From Caldilineaceae bacterium (GTDB taxonomy: Bacteria > Chloroflexota > Anaerolineae > Caldilineales > Caldilineaceae), in assembly GCA_020846635.1 (NCBI GenBank), contig JADLDO010000036.1:186001-250000 (forward strand): a stretch of 64,000 nt of DNA, read 5' to 3'. This document shows positions 17,651-26,266 of the stretch, piece after piece. The first letter of the stretch is position 1, and the number at the start of each line of letters is the position of its first letter. The notes under the pieces were generated by a model. That model was not told the DNA's origin. It did no database searches and saw only the letters and a list, made by a program, of their open reading frames with translations. Position numbers and translations under genes: made by a program.

Positions 17651-19072
17651 TTATCCTGGAAGCGTGCGCGTGCCAACATCGACACGCGTTCCTACTTCTC
17701 CAGTTACATGCCCATCTACACGCCCATTGACATATAACGTATGACGCTGCACGTCAGAGGCGATCTGCATGGATTGCTGCGGGCCCTTGCTGTTACGTCG
17801 ATGCAGCTCATGTAGAAGCATCTGTACGCGCCGGCCATTATCGGGCAGCGAATAGCGCGCATCATAGGCCCGCTGTAGGAATTTCTGTGCCTCTACATAC
17901 TTTTTCTGCTGCATCAGCACAGTTCCCAGGTTGCTTGCCAAGATTGCAGAGTGGGGCAAATCCTCGAGTTGCCGGCGCAGACGCATTTCTTTGGCATCCG
18001 CGCGTGAGTCACCGCGTAGTATCACCCCAAGATCGAAGATGATCTCAGGGATCACAGTCGGCTCATACCTGTCGGCGCGATGGCGGATGACACAGCGAGT
18101 GCGCGGCACGATCATATCCAGTTCACGGACGACGCGCACAATCAATGAAGATTCGTCTGTACATTGTTCCGGGTGAAGTTCAATCGTCTCGCCACCATCC
18201 ACCACAACGTTCAGCATCTCTTCTTCGGCGTCATCGGCATCACTCGTACGCAGACTCATAATTAACACGGGCTGCGAGCTGTGATTCATCACATGCAAGG
18301 TATTACCCTCACGTCGCGCAGTGATGCCCTTTCCCACGGTCTGATCCGTTTCGCCATCGAGGTGAAGCGCCCTCGGCTGTGGATATTGCACATCGAGCAG
18401 CTCAAAAAAGTCAGGCGAATAGTTCTTAAAGACCGCAACATGCTCATGCGACACGTCACCCTCAAGCAGTTCAACCACGACCTTGTGGCCCACAAAGCGC
18501 TCTAAGAGCGGATCATAGACTGCCCCCACGCTGCCAACAACGGCGGTGCTAAAACGCTTGAACTGATCATCGCTGACTTCGCCGATATAGCGGCCTGCTG
18601 GTTTACGCAGCCGCCCCATGACCATGCCCAACACTTCTGTCAGCGAATCGCCTGCCATCGTAAAAAAGTGCTTCGTGCTTCGGCCTAGCCGCTCCAGCGG
18701 GCGCGGATGAAAATAACGCTCAAGGTCTTGTTGGCGCTGCGCTAGATCTTCCGGCGAAAGATCATCAACATAGCGGTACACTGCCTGAATTTCGCCAAAC
18801 TCATGCCCATAGACAACATAGCTCGATTCGACATGGTTGGAGTCCTGCACAGAGTCTCGATAGAGCAACTCAAACCCTGTCGCCTCCAGCTCCATTTCGC
18901 CCCAAATCACCTTGCCGTCCATGCGCTCCAGGGTCACATGGTAATGCTCAAACGCTTTCAAACAAGGGTCACGTTGCCGAGAACGCAGATAGGCCCCCAA
19001 CATTGTGATCAAAATGATCAGTGCGCCCGTCGCCAAAAGGGACACATCAAAAACCTCAAAAAATGCGTTCAT
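17651..19072 (-). CDS. Uncharacterised membrane-anchored protein with C-terminal TPR-like repeat
   Basis: 473 residues, family not recognised. One N-terminal TM helix (about 10-30, SLLATGALIILITMLGAYL) is followed by basic residues (RSRQR), which suggests a cytoplasmic body. The middle is beta-rich, with VVYGHEFGEIQAVYRYVDDL and an acidic stretch DADDAEEEML. A TPR-like pair is visible near 380-425 (ILASNLGTVLMQQKKYVEAQ, FLQRAYDARYSLPDN). AGGAAG lies just before ATG 19072. It is transcribed towards the tRNA-Gly gene. No neighbour suggests a role. Confidence 0.7.
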   Translation of the reverse strand: MNAFFEVFDVSLLATGALIILITMLGAYLRSRQRDPCLKAFEHYHVTLERMDGKVIWGEMELEATGFELLYRDSVQDSNHVESSYVVYGHEFGEIQAVYRYVDDLSPEDLAQRQQDLERYFHPRPLERLGRSTKHFFTMAGDSLTEVLGMVMGRLRKPAGRYIGEVSDDQFKRFSTAVVGSVGAVYDPLLERFVGHKVVVELLEGDVSHEHVAVFKNYSPDFFELLDVQYPQPRALHLDGETDQTVGKGITARREGNTLHVMNHSSQPVLIMSLRTSDADDAEEEMLNVVVDGGETIELHPEQCTDESSLIVRVVRELDMIVPRTRCVIRHRADRYEPTVIPEIIFDLGVILRGDSRADAKEMRLRRQLEDLPHSAILASNLGTVLMQQKKYVEAQKFLQRAYDARYSLPDNGRRVQMLLHELHRRNSKGPQQSMQIASDVQRHTLYVNGRVDGHVTGEVGTRVDVGTRTLPG

Positions 19073-19144
19073 TGCCCTGCTTCCTTCTCAATGCGATCTC
19101 GTTGTATTTCGTGCCTGCTTGGCTTGCCCTAAACAACTCACACG

Positions 19145-19178
19145 GCACATGGGCTAGGAAAATTCCTAGCCCATGTGC
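19145..19178. terminator. Long inverted repeat downstream of the SRAP gene
   Basis: Perfect 16-base arms (19145-19160 and 19163-19178, GCACATGGGCTAGGAA and its complement) separated by two A. There is no T-run on the minus strand. It lies between the SRAP stop and the next gene downstream, so it is probably a transcript-end hairpin. Confidence 0.55.
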
Positions 19179-19253
19179 TGATTTGGAGGTTTTCTGAAGA
19201 ACGCTTCCGGTCGACGGCACTTTTACATGCGCTGTGCTAATAGACTAAATAGA

Positions 19254-19946
19254 TCAGTTGGCGGGACCCGGCAACGGTTCAATACAATCTGGCCCATCAT
19301 AGAGAGGACTGTTCACCTTCGGGCTGACAGGGTACACCTCCATCAGCCCCGCGTCGAAGGGTCTGATCAGGTGGCGGAGTTGATCAATCTCCTTCGCATC
19401 GGCATCTTTGCCCTGGCCTAGCCACTGCTCATAATCCTCCGGGTTCAAGATGACCGGCATCCGGTCATGCAAGGGTGACGTCACCTCATTCGCCTCTGTG
19501 GTGATGATCGTGCAGCTCTGTATCTCGCTTCCATCGGGAGCCGTCCATATCTCCCACAAACCGGCAAGGGCAAAGGGCTCTTGGCTGCGCATCCGAATGT
19601 GGTAGGGCTGTTTGCCGCGCCCCTCGCGCTTCCATTCATAAAATCCATCGGCAGGCAACAGACAGCGCCGCCGCCGCATCGCCGCTCGAAATGAGGGCTT
19701 CTCCGCCACAGTTTCGCCGCGTGCGTTAATCATGCGCGCGCCAATACTAGGCTCTTTGGCCCACGAAGGAATCAATCCCCAATGCACCAATGCCCACTCG
19801 CGCCCGGTCGCTTCACGATCCAGCCGCACAATGCCCACCGGTTGCGTGGGCGCGATATTATAGCGATCCGCCAACCGCGGTTGCTCCACATCAAATTGTG
19901 CCGCAATCTGTTCGGGGGATGTATGCAGGGTAAATCGTCCACACAT
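19254..19946 (-). CDS. SOS response-associated peptidase (SRAP; YedK/HMCES family)
   Basis: 230 residues, about the usual length. Catalytic Cys2 follows the initiator Met (MCGRFT), which becomes N-terminal after Met removal and links covalently to abasic sites in single-stranded DNA. Other conserved positions are N74 in MINARGET, E104 in FYEWK and H160 in HDRMPVIL, matching the known YedK residues. RYNIAPTQ and WGLIPSWAK are family signatures. The role is to shield abasic sites as DNA-protein crosslinks. The start at 19946 is fixed by the required Cys2. No recognisable LexA site was found upstream. Confidence 0.95.
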   Translation of the reverse strand: MCGRFTLHTSPEQIAAQFDVEQPRLADRYNIAPTQPVGIVRLDREATGREWALVHWGLIPSWAKEPSIGARMINARGETVAEKPSFRAAMRRRRCLLPADGFYEWKREGRGKQPYHIRMRSQEPFALAGLWEIWTAPDGSEIQSCTIITTEANEVTSPLHDRMPVILNPEDYEQWLGQGKDADAKEIDQLRHLIRPFDAGLMEVYPVSPKVNSPLYDGPDCIEPLPGPAN

Positions 19947-20202
19947 GACGGTTTCTACCTCTTTTCATAGGAGCTTTTCCATAGGCGATATGCCCAATCG
20001 ACTCTTTGGAATACACTTAAAAATACGATGGCTGTAGGAAATGGATTCGTTGCGAGAGTCAAAAAGGGAGTGTACACTTTGGCACATCATTCTGCGCGTT
20101 GCACTTCGGCTTTCCAGCCTCATGCATCCCCTATGATATACTTGTCGCCAGTTTCTGACAACCTACTAGAGCGGCATAGTTGAGCCGATTAGGAAGAACC
20201 GC

Positions 20203-21678
20203 ATGGCAGCATCAGCGTCCCAGACCGGCGCTCAAGCACAAATACCCCGTGGCGTCGCCGATTACTTCTGGGCCGAGGCCTACGCGCGCCGCGTTCTCGA
20301 ATCGGCCCTGCTCGATCTCTTCCGCGCATGGGGTTATCAAGATGTCATTCCCCCCATGTTTGAGTATGCGGACACCTTCCTGCATCGCTCCAGCGCCAAG
20401 CTGCAAACGGAGCTTTACCGCTTTTTGGATCGGGACGGCAGCACGCTCACGCTGCGCGCCGACATGACAATACCGGTGGCACGCCTGGTAGGCGTCCGTC
20501 TCCACGACCGCCCCATGCCGCAGCGTTTCTGCTATGCAGGCAGTGTCTTTCGCCACACCGAAACCCAGGCCGGTCGCCAACGTGAGTTTACCCAAGCAGG
20601 CTTCGAACTGGTCGGAGCCGCTTCTCCTGCCGCAGATGCCGAAGTCATCGCCCTGACCATTCATGCGATGCGCGCCGCCGGTCTGCGTGACTTCAAGCTG
20701 GTCTTGGGACAACTCCAATACTTTTATGGCTTGCTGCAAGACCTGCAACTGCCGCCAGAGCAAAGCGCCCACCTCCAGCGCGCTATTGACCGCAACAGCG
20801 ACGCCGAGCTAGCGGACTTCCTGCGTGACACGCCCCTGCGCACGCAGCAGCGCCACACCATTGAACAATTACCCCTGCTCAGCGGCCCCAATGCTGAGGC
20901 CATCATCGCCCATGCCGACCGTCTCTGCCTCAACTATGCGATGCACAAGGCGTTGGCAAACCTGCGCGATATCTACCAGGTGCTAAAAGCGTATGGCGTC
21001 ACCGATCAGGTCTATCTCGATCTGACCGAAATTAACAACCTCGGCTACTATACCGGCATCTCCTTCGAGATCCTAGTCCCAGGGGTCGGCTTTCCCCTCG
21101 GCGGTGGCGGACGTTATGACAACCTGGTCGGCACGTTCGGCACACCGCAGCCTGCGGTCGGCGTTGCCCTGGGCATCGATCGCATACTCAATGCCCAGCG
21201 TACCACCGGCTCCGGCGACATTGCTGTCTCTGCTGCGCCGCACCTTCTCATCGCCTGCGAAAACAGCGCCGATGCGCTCGCCCTCGTCAGTGAGTGGCGG
21301 AGCGAGGGGCTGCGCGTCGTCGTCAGTCTGGATGAGCCCCCTGTGAATGAGCCCAGCCTGACCGATCATCGTGGCGAAGTCCTATGGCAGACCGCGCAGC
21401 AGGCCGCAGTCCCTCTCGCCGCCATTTGGACAGGGCAGGGCTTTGATGTCTATGGACTCAACGCCGACCAACCCACCACACCGCGCTTTGTCCCCTATGC
21501 TGAAGCTGCCACAATTGCCGCTGCCGCCAGATCGGCAGCCCCGCAGCCGCGCACCTTGAACTCGTTTAAGGGCTCGGCAGGAGATCGACTCAGCAGCGAC
21601 ACCAGTCTGCCAGCCAACGCAAAAAATGATGCAAAGAGTAATGCAAAAAGTGAGGAACAGTATGGTCTCCGAGCCTGA
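20203..21678 (+). CDS. hisZ: ATP phosphoribosyltransferase regulatory subunit
   Basis: 491 residues; a HisRS-like protein without tRNA-charging function that activates short-form HisG in the first step of histidine synthesis. Class II synthetase-like motifs are visible: motif-2-like FCYAGSVFRHTE (109-120), YYTGISFEI (282-290) and GGGGRYDNL (300-308). After the catalytic-like core comes an anticodon-domain-like region, then a low-complexity Ala/Asn/Lys tail of about 50 residues. AGGAAG precedes ATG 20203. It overlaps hisG by 17 bases, which supports assignment as HisZ rather than HisS. Confidence 0.9.
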   Translation: MAASASQTGAQAQIPRGVADYFWAEAYARRVLESALLDLFRAWGYQDVIPPMFEYADTFLHRSSAKLQTELYRFLDRDGSTLTLRADMTIPVARLVGVRLHDRPMPQRFCYAGSVFRHTETQAGRQREFTQAGFELVGAASPAADAEVIALTIHAMRAAGLRDFKLVLGQLQYFYGLLQDLQLPPEQSAHLQRAIDRNSDAELADFLRDTPLRTQQRHTIEQLPLLSGPNAEAIIAHADRLCLNYAMHKALANLRDIYQVLKAYGVTDQVYLDLTEINNLGYYTGISFEILVPGVGFPLGGGGRYDNLVGTFGTPQPAVGVALGIDRILNAQRTTGSGDIAVSAAPHLLIACENSADALALVSEWRSEGLRVVVSLDEPPVNEPSLTDHRGEVLWQTAQQAAVPLAAIWTGQGFDVYGLNADQPTTPRFVPYAEAATIAAAARSAAPQPRTLNSFKGSAGDRLSSDTSLPANAKNDAKSNAKSEEQYGLRA

Positions 21679-22327
21679 CGTGCTTGTCATCGCCATCGCC
21701 AAAGGCCGCGACACAGAAGCCATCCTAGCCCATTTTGACAAGGCAGGGATTCCCCTTCCGACAAAAGATGGCGGGCGCAAGCTGATCTTAGAAAGCGATG
21801 ACCATCGCGTCCGCTACATCATGGCGAAACCGGCGGACGTAGCCACCTTCGTGGAATATGGAGCAGCAGATCTTGGTGTCTGTGGCTTGGATGTCCTGCG
21901 CGAAGGAGGGCGCGATGTCTATGAGCCGCTGCTCCTCCCTGTCGGTCATTGCCGCCTAAGTCTCGCTGGCCCCGCAGACCGGCCCGATACCCCCCTACGC
22001 TATGAAAGTCAGATGCGCGTGGCGACCTCGTTTCCCAAACTCACGGCTGATTTCTTTCGCCAGCGCGGGGTCAACGCCGAAATCATCACACTCAAAGGCT
22101 CGGTCGAGCTAGCGCCCCTGGTGGGTCTTGCCGATCTGATCGTCGATCTCGTTCAAACCGGCAGCACCTTGCGCGCCAATGGTTTGGTTGAGATTCGCAC
22201 CATCTTGCAGTGCCAGGAAGTTCTCATCGCCAACCGCGCTTCGTACCGGCTAAAATCAGTCGCAGTACAGCGCGTCATTGAAGCCCTTCGCCAAATCGCC
22301 AATCAACAGGAAGCGATCCCCGCCTAA
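21662..22327 (+). CDS. hisG: ATP phosphoribosyltransferase catalytic subunit, short form
   Basis: 221 residues from ATG 21662, chosen because of GAGGAACAGT just before it and because the protein then starts as usual (MVSEPDVLVIAIAKGR). It catalyses ATP + PRPP to phosphoribosyl-ATP. Visible features: IAIAKGRDTEAIL, the ESDDHRVRYIMAKPADV segment, ADLGVCGLDVL, and the PRPP loop LADLIVDLVQTGSTLRANGL. It lacks the C-terminal regulatory ACT-like domain of long-form HisG, which fits dependence on the adjacent HisZ. Confidence 0.93.
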   Translation: MVSEPDVLVIAIAKGRDTEAILAHFDKAGIPLPTKDGGRKLILESDDHRVRYIMAKPADVATFVEYGAADLGVCGLDVLREGGRDVYEPLLLPVGHCRLSLAGPADRPDTPLRYESQMRVATSFPKLTADFFRQRGVNAEIITLKGSVELAPLVGLADLIVDLVQTGSTLRANGLVEIRTILQCQEVLIANRASYRLKSVAVQRVIEALRQIANQQEAIPA

Positions 22328-22329
22328 TC

Positions 22330-22869
22330 GTGCCAGAAATCATCCCTTCCACCCATATTCTTGACGTACGTCTTGTCTGCTTTCAAGTCTTTGCCGATTC
22401 CCGCGGCGAATTCATGGAAACCTTCCGCAAAGAGTGGTTTCCCGAACGCACCTGGGACATTATCCAGTGCAATCGCAGCCAAAGCGCGGCGGGTGTCTTG
22501 CGCGGGCTGCACTATCACCACCATCAGGTAGACTACTGGCAGCTCCAGGCAGGCACCATTCGCGTCGCGCTCGCCGACCTACGCCCTACCTCCCCAACCT
22601 ACCGGGCAGTCGAAGTCATTGACCTCGATGCGGCAACCCCCGCGGGCCTATTTATCCCTGTAGGCGTCGCGCATGGCTTCTACGCCCAAAGTCAAGCAAC
22701 CCTGCTCTATTTGGTGGACAACTATTACAATGGGGGTGATGAACTCGGCGTCGCCTGGAATGATCCTGATTTGGCCGTACCCTGGGGTGTCACCGATCCG
22801 ATCTTATCTGACCGCGATGCCCGCAACCCACTCCTTGCCAATATCCCAGCCGAGTCCCTCCCGCGCTAG
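22330..22869 (+). CDS. rfbC: dTDP-4-dehydrorhamnose 3,5-epimerase-like protein
   Basis: 179 residues, starting with GTG two bases after the hisG stop. RmlC-type cupin barrel: SRGEFMETFRKEWF, QCNRSQSAAGVLRGLHYH with the catalytic H61, VGVAHGFYAQS, and the conserved tyrosine in VDNYYN (132-133). LSDRD (159-163) takes the place of the usual LSxKD. It epimerises C3 and C5 of the dTDP-4-keto sugar in dTDP-rhamnose synthesis. No other rml genes are in the window, so the exact sugar is inferred. Its place in the his cluster suggests simple co-transcription. Confidence 0.82.
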   Translation: MPEIIPSTHILDVRLVCFQVFADSRGEFMETFRKEWFPERTWDIIQCNRSQSAAGVLRGLHYHHHQVDYWQLQAGTIRVALADLRPTSPTYRAVEVIDLDAATPAGLFIPVGVAHGFYAQSQATLLYLVDNYYNGGDELGVAWNDPDLAVPWGVTDPILSDRDARNPLLANIPAESLPR

Positions 22870-22911
22870 ATCGCGCCACAGTCCAGACATACCCAGGAAA
22901 GCGAGTAACCA

Positions 22912-23799
22912 ATGGCCGAACCAATTCGTTTTGGCGTCATCGGGGGCAGTGGTGTCTATCAAATGGAGGCACTGCACGACGTTGAAGAGATCACCCTCGA
23001 TACCCCCTTTGGCAGCCCCTCCGACAGCTACATGGTCGGCACCATCCATGGTCAGCGTGTCGCCTTCCTCGCCCGGCATGGGCGCGGCCACCGTATCAGC
23101 CCCTCTCGCCTCAACCAACGCGCCAACATCTACGGCTTCAAATTGTTAGGCGTCGAATACTTGATTGGCGTCAGCGCCTGTGGCAGCCTCCAAGAACATA
23201 TTCATCCAGGCAACATCGTCATTCCCGACCAGCTCTTTGATCGCACCACAGGCAGGGCGCTCTCATTTTTTGACGACCCGTCAGTCGGCACCGAAGGGCT
23301 CGTCGTGCATATAGGCTTGGCGGATCCTTTCTGCCCGCTGCTTTCTGACTATTGTGTGCGCGCGGCAGCAGCCACTGGCAACCGCGTACACCACGGCGGC
23401 GGCTTTGTGACCATCGAAGGCCCGCGCTTTAGCACCAAAGCCGAAAGCCGCGTCTTTCGCAGTTGGGGCATGGACATCATTGGCATGACCACGACGCCAG
23501 AGGCTCAGCTTGCCCGCGAAGCAGAAATGAGCTATGCCGTCATGGCTCATGTCACCGACTACGACGTTTGGCACGAAACCGAAGAAGCCGTTACGGTCGA
23601 TGCTGTGATTCGTGTGCTCATGCATAACGCCGAAGTCGCCAAGCAAGCGGTTGCCAACGCCATTCGCGACCTGGCCGATGTAGGTCCATCCCCCTACGCC
23701 ACAACCCTGCGCGATGCCATCATTTCAGACAAGCGGCTCGTCGATCCCGCAGTCGTGGCGCGCCTCTCCCCCCTTGTAGGCAAGTATTTCGCGGAATAG
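22912..23799 (+). CDS. mtnP: S-methyl-5'-thioadenosine phosphorylase
   Basis: 295 residues; phosphorolysis of methylthioadenosine to adenine and methylthioribose-1-phosphate. Phosphate and nucleoside site motifs: GGSGVY (11-16), RHGRGH (55-60), SACGSL (88-93), EGPRFSTKAES (169-179), GMTTTPEA (191-198) and TDYDVW (215-220). The final motif matches human MTAP (TDYDCW) and favours MTA over plain purine nucleosides. AGGAAAGCGAG precedes ATG 22912. It is the last gene of the hisZ cluster. Confidence 0.93.
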   Translation: MAEPIRFGVIGGSGVYQMEALHDVEEITLDTPFGSPSDSYMVGTIHGQRVAFLARHGRGHRISPSRLNQRANIYGFKLLGVEYLIGVSACGSLQEHIHPGNIVIPDQLFDRTTGRALSFFDDPSVGTEGLVVHIGLADPFCPLLSDYCVRAAAATGNRVHHGGGFVTIEGPRFSTKAESRVFRSWGMDIIGMTTTPEAQLAREAEMSYAVMAHVTDYDVWHETEEAVTVDAVIRVLMHNAEVAKQAVANAIRDLADVGPSPYATTLRDAIISDKRLVDPAVVARLSPLVGKYFAE

Positions 23800-23819
23800 T
23801 GCCTGAGTCTCTCGATAAT

Positions 23820-23848
23820 TTGATCTTAAAGAACAGATGCACTATACT
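23820..23848 (+). promoter_or_regulatory. Sigma-70-like promoter of rpmG
   Basis: TTGATC, exactly 17 bases, then TATACT. It starts 20 bases after the mtnP stop, so rpmG has its own transcript with a leader of about 65 bases. Confidence 0.78.
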
Positions 23849-23879
23849 GGCGGGATACAAACAATTGAATGATGGCTGC

Positions 23880-23900
23880 AAATGCTCAATGAGCATTTTT
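23880..23900 (+). promoter_or_regulatory. Terminator-like hairpin in the rpmG leader
   Basis: AAATGCTC (23880-23887) pairs with GAGCATTT (23891-23898) around a three-base loop, and the run of T ends at 23900. It sits between the rpmG promoter and its ribosome binding site, so it could act as an attenuator, or alternatively end transcripts entering from mtnP. Confidence 0.6.
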
Positions 23901-23920
23901 GGACCTAAAGGAGGGTATTC

Positions 23921-24082
23921 ATGGCTAAAAAAGGCCCGCGCGTTCTGGTTAAGATGCGCAGCACCGAAAGCTCGCACATGTATCTGACGGAAAAGAATCG
24001 CCGCAACGACACTGGACGGATGGAACTCCGCAAGTTCGACCCGGTCGTGCGCAAGCATGTCGTATACCGCGAGACAAAGTAA
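23921..24082 (+). CDS. rpmG: 50S ribosomal protein L33
   Basis: 53 residues ([20 protein letters not shown]...). The typical L33 core is present: [21 protein letters not shown] and [12 protein letters not shown], given here as separate parts. It has no cysteines, so it is the zinc-independent (C-minus) form. A very strong Shine-Dalgarno, AAAGGAGGG, lies six bases before the ATG. A dedicated promoter and terminator flank it. It is short but certain. Confidence 0.96.
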   Translation: MAKKGPRVLVKMRSTESSHMYLTEKNRRNDTGRMELRKFDPVVRKHVVYRETK

Positions 24083-24147
24083 AGACTGATCCGGCAAAAA
24101 GTGCGGTCTCCGCTCTTGTAGAGACTTTCAAATCAGCACCAGGAGGG

Positions 24148-24178
24148 AGCGCAGCGAACAACGTCTGCGCTTTTCTTG
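24148..24178 (+). terminator. Rho-independent terminator after rpmG
   Basis: AGCGCAG (24148-24154) pairs with CTGCGCT (24165-24171) around a ten-base loop, followed by TTTCTTG. It lies 65 bases after the rpmG stop. Confidence 0.7.
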
Positions 24179-24487
24179 TTGCCAGGGCTTCTGGGCCTTA
24201 TGCAAACTTTGGAACATTTCCAGTAGGTGAATCGTCCAATCGAGACGGGTGCGGGCGCATCGTTTTTGCGTAGTGCAAGCGTATTTATGCTGTAGGCCAT
24301 TGAGTTAGCGAATGGTCTCATAATGGTGTAAGATCAACAGTAACTGCGCTGGATGGTTCTTAATGGTTCAGCGCGACCAGGGCCTATTACGGTCACGGTT
24401 ACAACGCACTTTCGTGTGATAGTTTATGATATGCCGGGCCAACTACATCGCTTCTTGCATCAGAACCGGCCAGGATGATAAAAAGAA
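24179..24487. other. Gene-free region upstream of the SH3b protein
   Basis: 309 bases with no supported gene. AATGGT recurs four times between about 24310 and 24366, and a six-base inverted repeat GCGCTG/CAGCGC flanks two of the copies. No recognisable RNA family was seen. Confidence 0.45.
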
Positions 24488-26074
24488 ATGGGTCGATTGT
24501 TCAAGTATCTCTTGTTTGCTTTGGCCTTTGCCATTGCTTCGTTAAGTACAAATTTCGTTTACGCACAGACTACCGGGGCGACCTCCACGCCCTCGCCAAC
24601 CAGCACTGCCACGAGTTCGTCACCACTACCAACGCGCGCGGCGGACATCTCTGCCACGGTAGGCATCACGACGCCCGCTGTGCAGCTCATTACGGGAACG
24701 GCGACGGTATCCGCTACTCCAGGGCCGCTGCCCACACCCGCACCGGTGACAGCGACCACAGATGCCCTCACCTCAACGGCCCCGCTCGAAGGGACCATCA
24801 TCGCCAACCGCAGCCAGACTGCTGCCCGCTTCTTTCTCGAAGGAGCCACTTACGAGTTGGCCGAAGGCCGATCTCAGGGGATCGCCCTGCCACGCGCCTC
24901 AACGGTGCTGAACCTTTTCAACTGTCCCGCCACACTACCGGTTGACACTGCCGGCTGTTTTTGGGACCCTTATTTGATCCAGCAGGATGGTTTCTACGAA
25001 ATCTATGAAGTCCCCGGCAGCGCAGCACAAGTCGAGCTCATGTTGCGTGAGGCGGGTGCGCCTCCCACTGGGCAAGTTTGGGTGCAAAATCGTACGGGGC
25101 AGACCGAATCGTTGGTCTTTAAGGACGAAGTGTTCGAGATTCCACCGACAACAGTCCTGGAGTTCCCAGTCGCAACCGGCGTTCCAGCCATTCTCTACGT
25201 GCGTAGCTGCCAGACAATAGACAATCAATCCGCCTGTGAATGGGCTCCCAAGACACTCGACGCCGGGGTCTATTATGCGATGGTAGAGGTCGACAAGGCC
25301 GGTTCTCAAGCGGGCAGCACGCTCACGACTATCGACCTGCGGCCCGTCGTAGGTGAAGGCGAAGAAGCTGACACAGCCCAAGTTGCGAGCAGCGCCGCCG
25401 ACATTCTCTGTAGCGTCGTCGTTCCGGCACTCAACGTTCGCAGCGGGCCAGGCCTCCAATATGACATTATCGGTAAAGTCCGAGCGGACACCGAGGCAGC
25501 GACTGTAAATGTCACCGGGCGCAGCAGCGATAACCAGTGGCTCACGGTTGCGCCCGCTGTTGCTGAAAACGGTTGGATTAACAACAGTCCAAGCTTTATC
25601 AATTGCAGCGGCGATCTTGCTAGCCTTCCTGTGGTGGAAGCGCCGCCCCCGCCCACCCCGCAGCCTGCTCTTGCCGACTCTGCGGTCATCACCACCGACG
25701 GCAGCAGCACAGACCAAGCGGCGGCTGCACCACCAGTGGAAGCGCCTGTGGAAACAGCCACGCCGGAAAGCCCATCAGCAACAGTCCCCGATGGTCAGGC
25801 AGTGTTGGTTGTAACCAATGGTTTCCAGCACGAAATGCGCTTCACCATCGATCAACGGTTCCGCCCGCAGGACGGCCCAAGCGAGTATGATCTTGCGCCT
25901 GGTGGGTCAATCAGCATCATCGTCTATCCTGGCGACGTTGCCTTCACTGCCAGCAGTCCCTGGAATGGCCTGTCAAGCAATGCCACTGTGCATGTCGACG
26001 CCAACCAATCCCTGCCCCTCTGGCTTCGTTTCCAGCCAGACCCGGACGGCAGTTGGGTCTTCCACTGGAACTAA
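24488..26074 (+). CDS. Secreted protein with bacterial SH3 (SH3b) domain
   Basis: 528 residues. A signal peptide (LLFALAFAIASLSTNFVYAQ) is followed by a Thr/Ser/Pro-rich linker. An SH3_3 domain lies at about 305-378, with the signature ALNVRSGPGLQYDIIGKV and GWINNSPSFINC. Two further beta-rich segments with paired cysteines precede it (FNCPATL, CFWDPY, RSCQTIDNQSACEW). A second Pro/Ala linker leads to a C-terminal beta domain (VLVVTNGFQHEMRFTID ... WLRFQPDPDGSWVFHWN). SH3b domains bind cell-wall peptides or other ligands. The repeated Cys pairs suggest an oxidising extracellular location. The Shine-Dalgarno is weak. A strong terminator follows. Confidence 0.8.
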   Translation: MGRLFKYLLFALAFAIASLSTNFVYAQTTGATSTPSPTSTATSSSPLPTRAADISATVGITTPAVQLITGTATVSATPGPLPTPAPVTATTDALTSTAPLEGTIIANRSQTAARFFLEGATYELAEGRSQGIALPRASTVLNLFNCPATLPVDTAGCFWDPYLIQQDGFYEIYEVPGSAAQVELMLREAGAPPTGQVWVQNRTGQTESLVFKDEVFEIPPTTVLEFPVATGVPAILYVRSCQTIDNQSACEWAPKTLDAGVYYAMVEVDKAGSQAGSTLTTIDLRPVVGEGEEADTAQVASSAADILCSVVVPALNVRSGPGLQYDIIGKVRADTEAATVNVTGRSSDNQWLTVAPAVAENGWINNSPSFINCSGDLASLPVVEAPPPPTPQPALADSAVITTDGSSTDQAAAAPPVEAPVETATPESPSATVPDGQAVLVVTNGFQHEMRFTIDQRFRPQDGPSEYDLAPGGSISIIVYPGDVAFTASSPWNGLSSNATVHVDANQSLPLWLRFQPDPDGSWVFHWN

Positions 26075-26106
26075 CAGATAGCACCTCAAAACAGACTGAC
26101 CACACC

Positions 26107-26146
26107 ACCCTCCCGGAGGCTTCTGAGCCTCCGGGAGGGTTTTCTT
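26107..26146 (+). terminator. Strong hairpin terminator of the SH3b gene
   Basis: A perfect 15-bp stem (26107-26121 with 26126-26140), four-base loop, then TTTTCTT within the region. It lies between convergent genes and is a member of the recurring hairpin family. Confidence 0.88.
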
Positions 26147-26266
26147 ATGACATTCCAGCAGCCCAGCTCGTACCAACAAAAAAGGGCGACCCCTAGGTCA
26201 TCCCCCTTTCCAAAAAACCGCGATCAAACGTTATCAACTCCAACCGCACTCGACTGCCAACCGGCT

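Noticed and set aside
20203..21678. Reading this gene as HisRS (hisS)
   Set aside because: Overlap with short-form hisG, and the HisZ-like motif set, make the regulatory subunit the better call.
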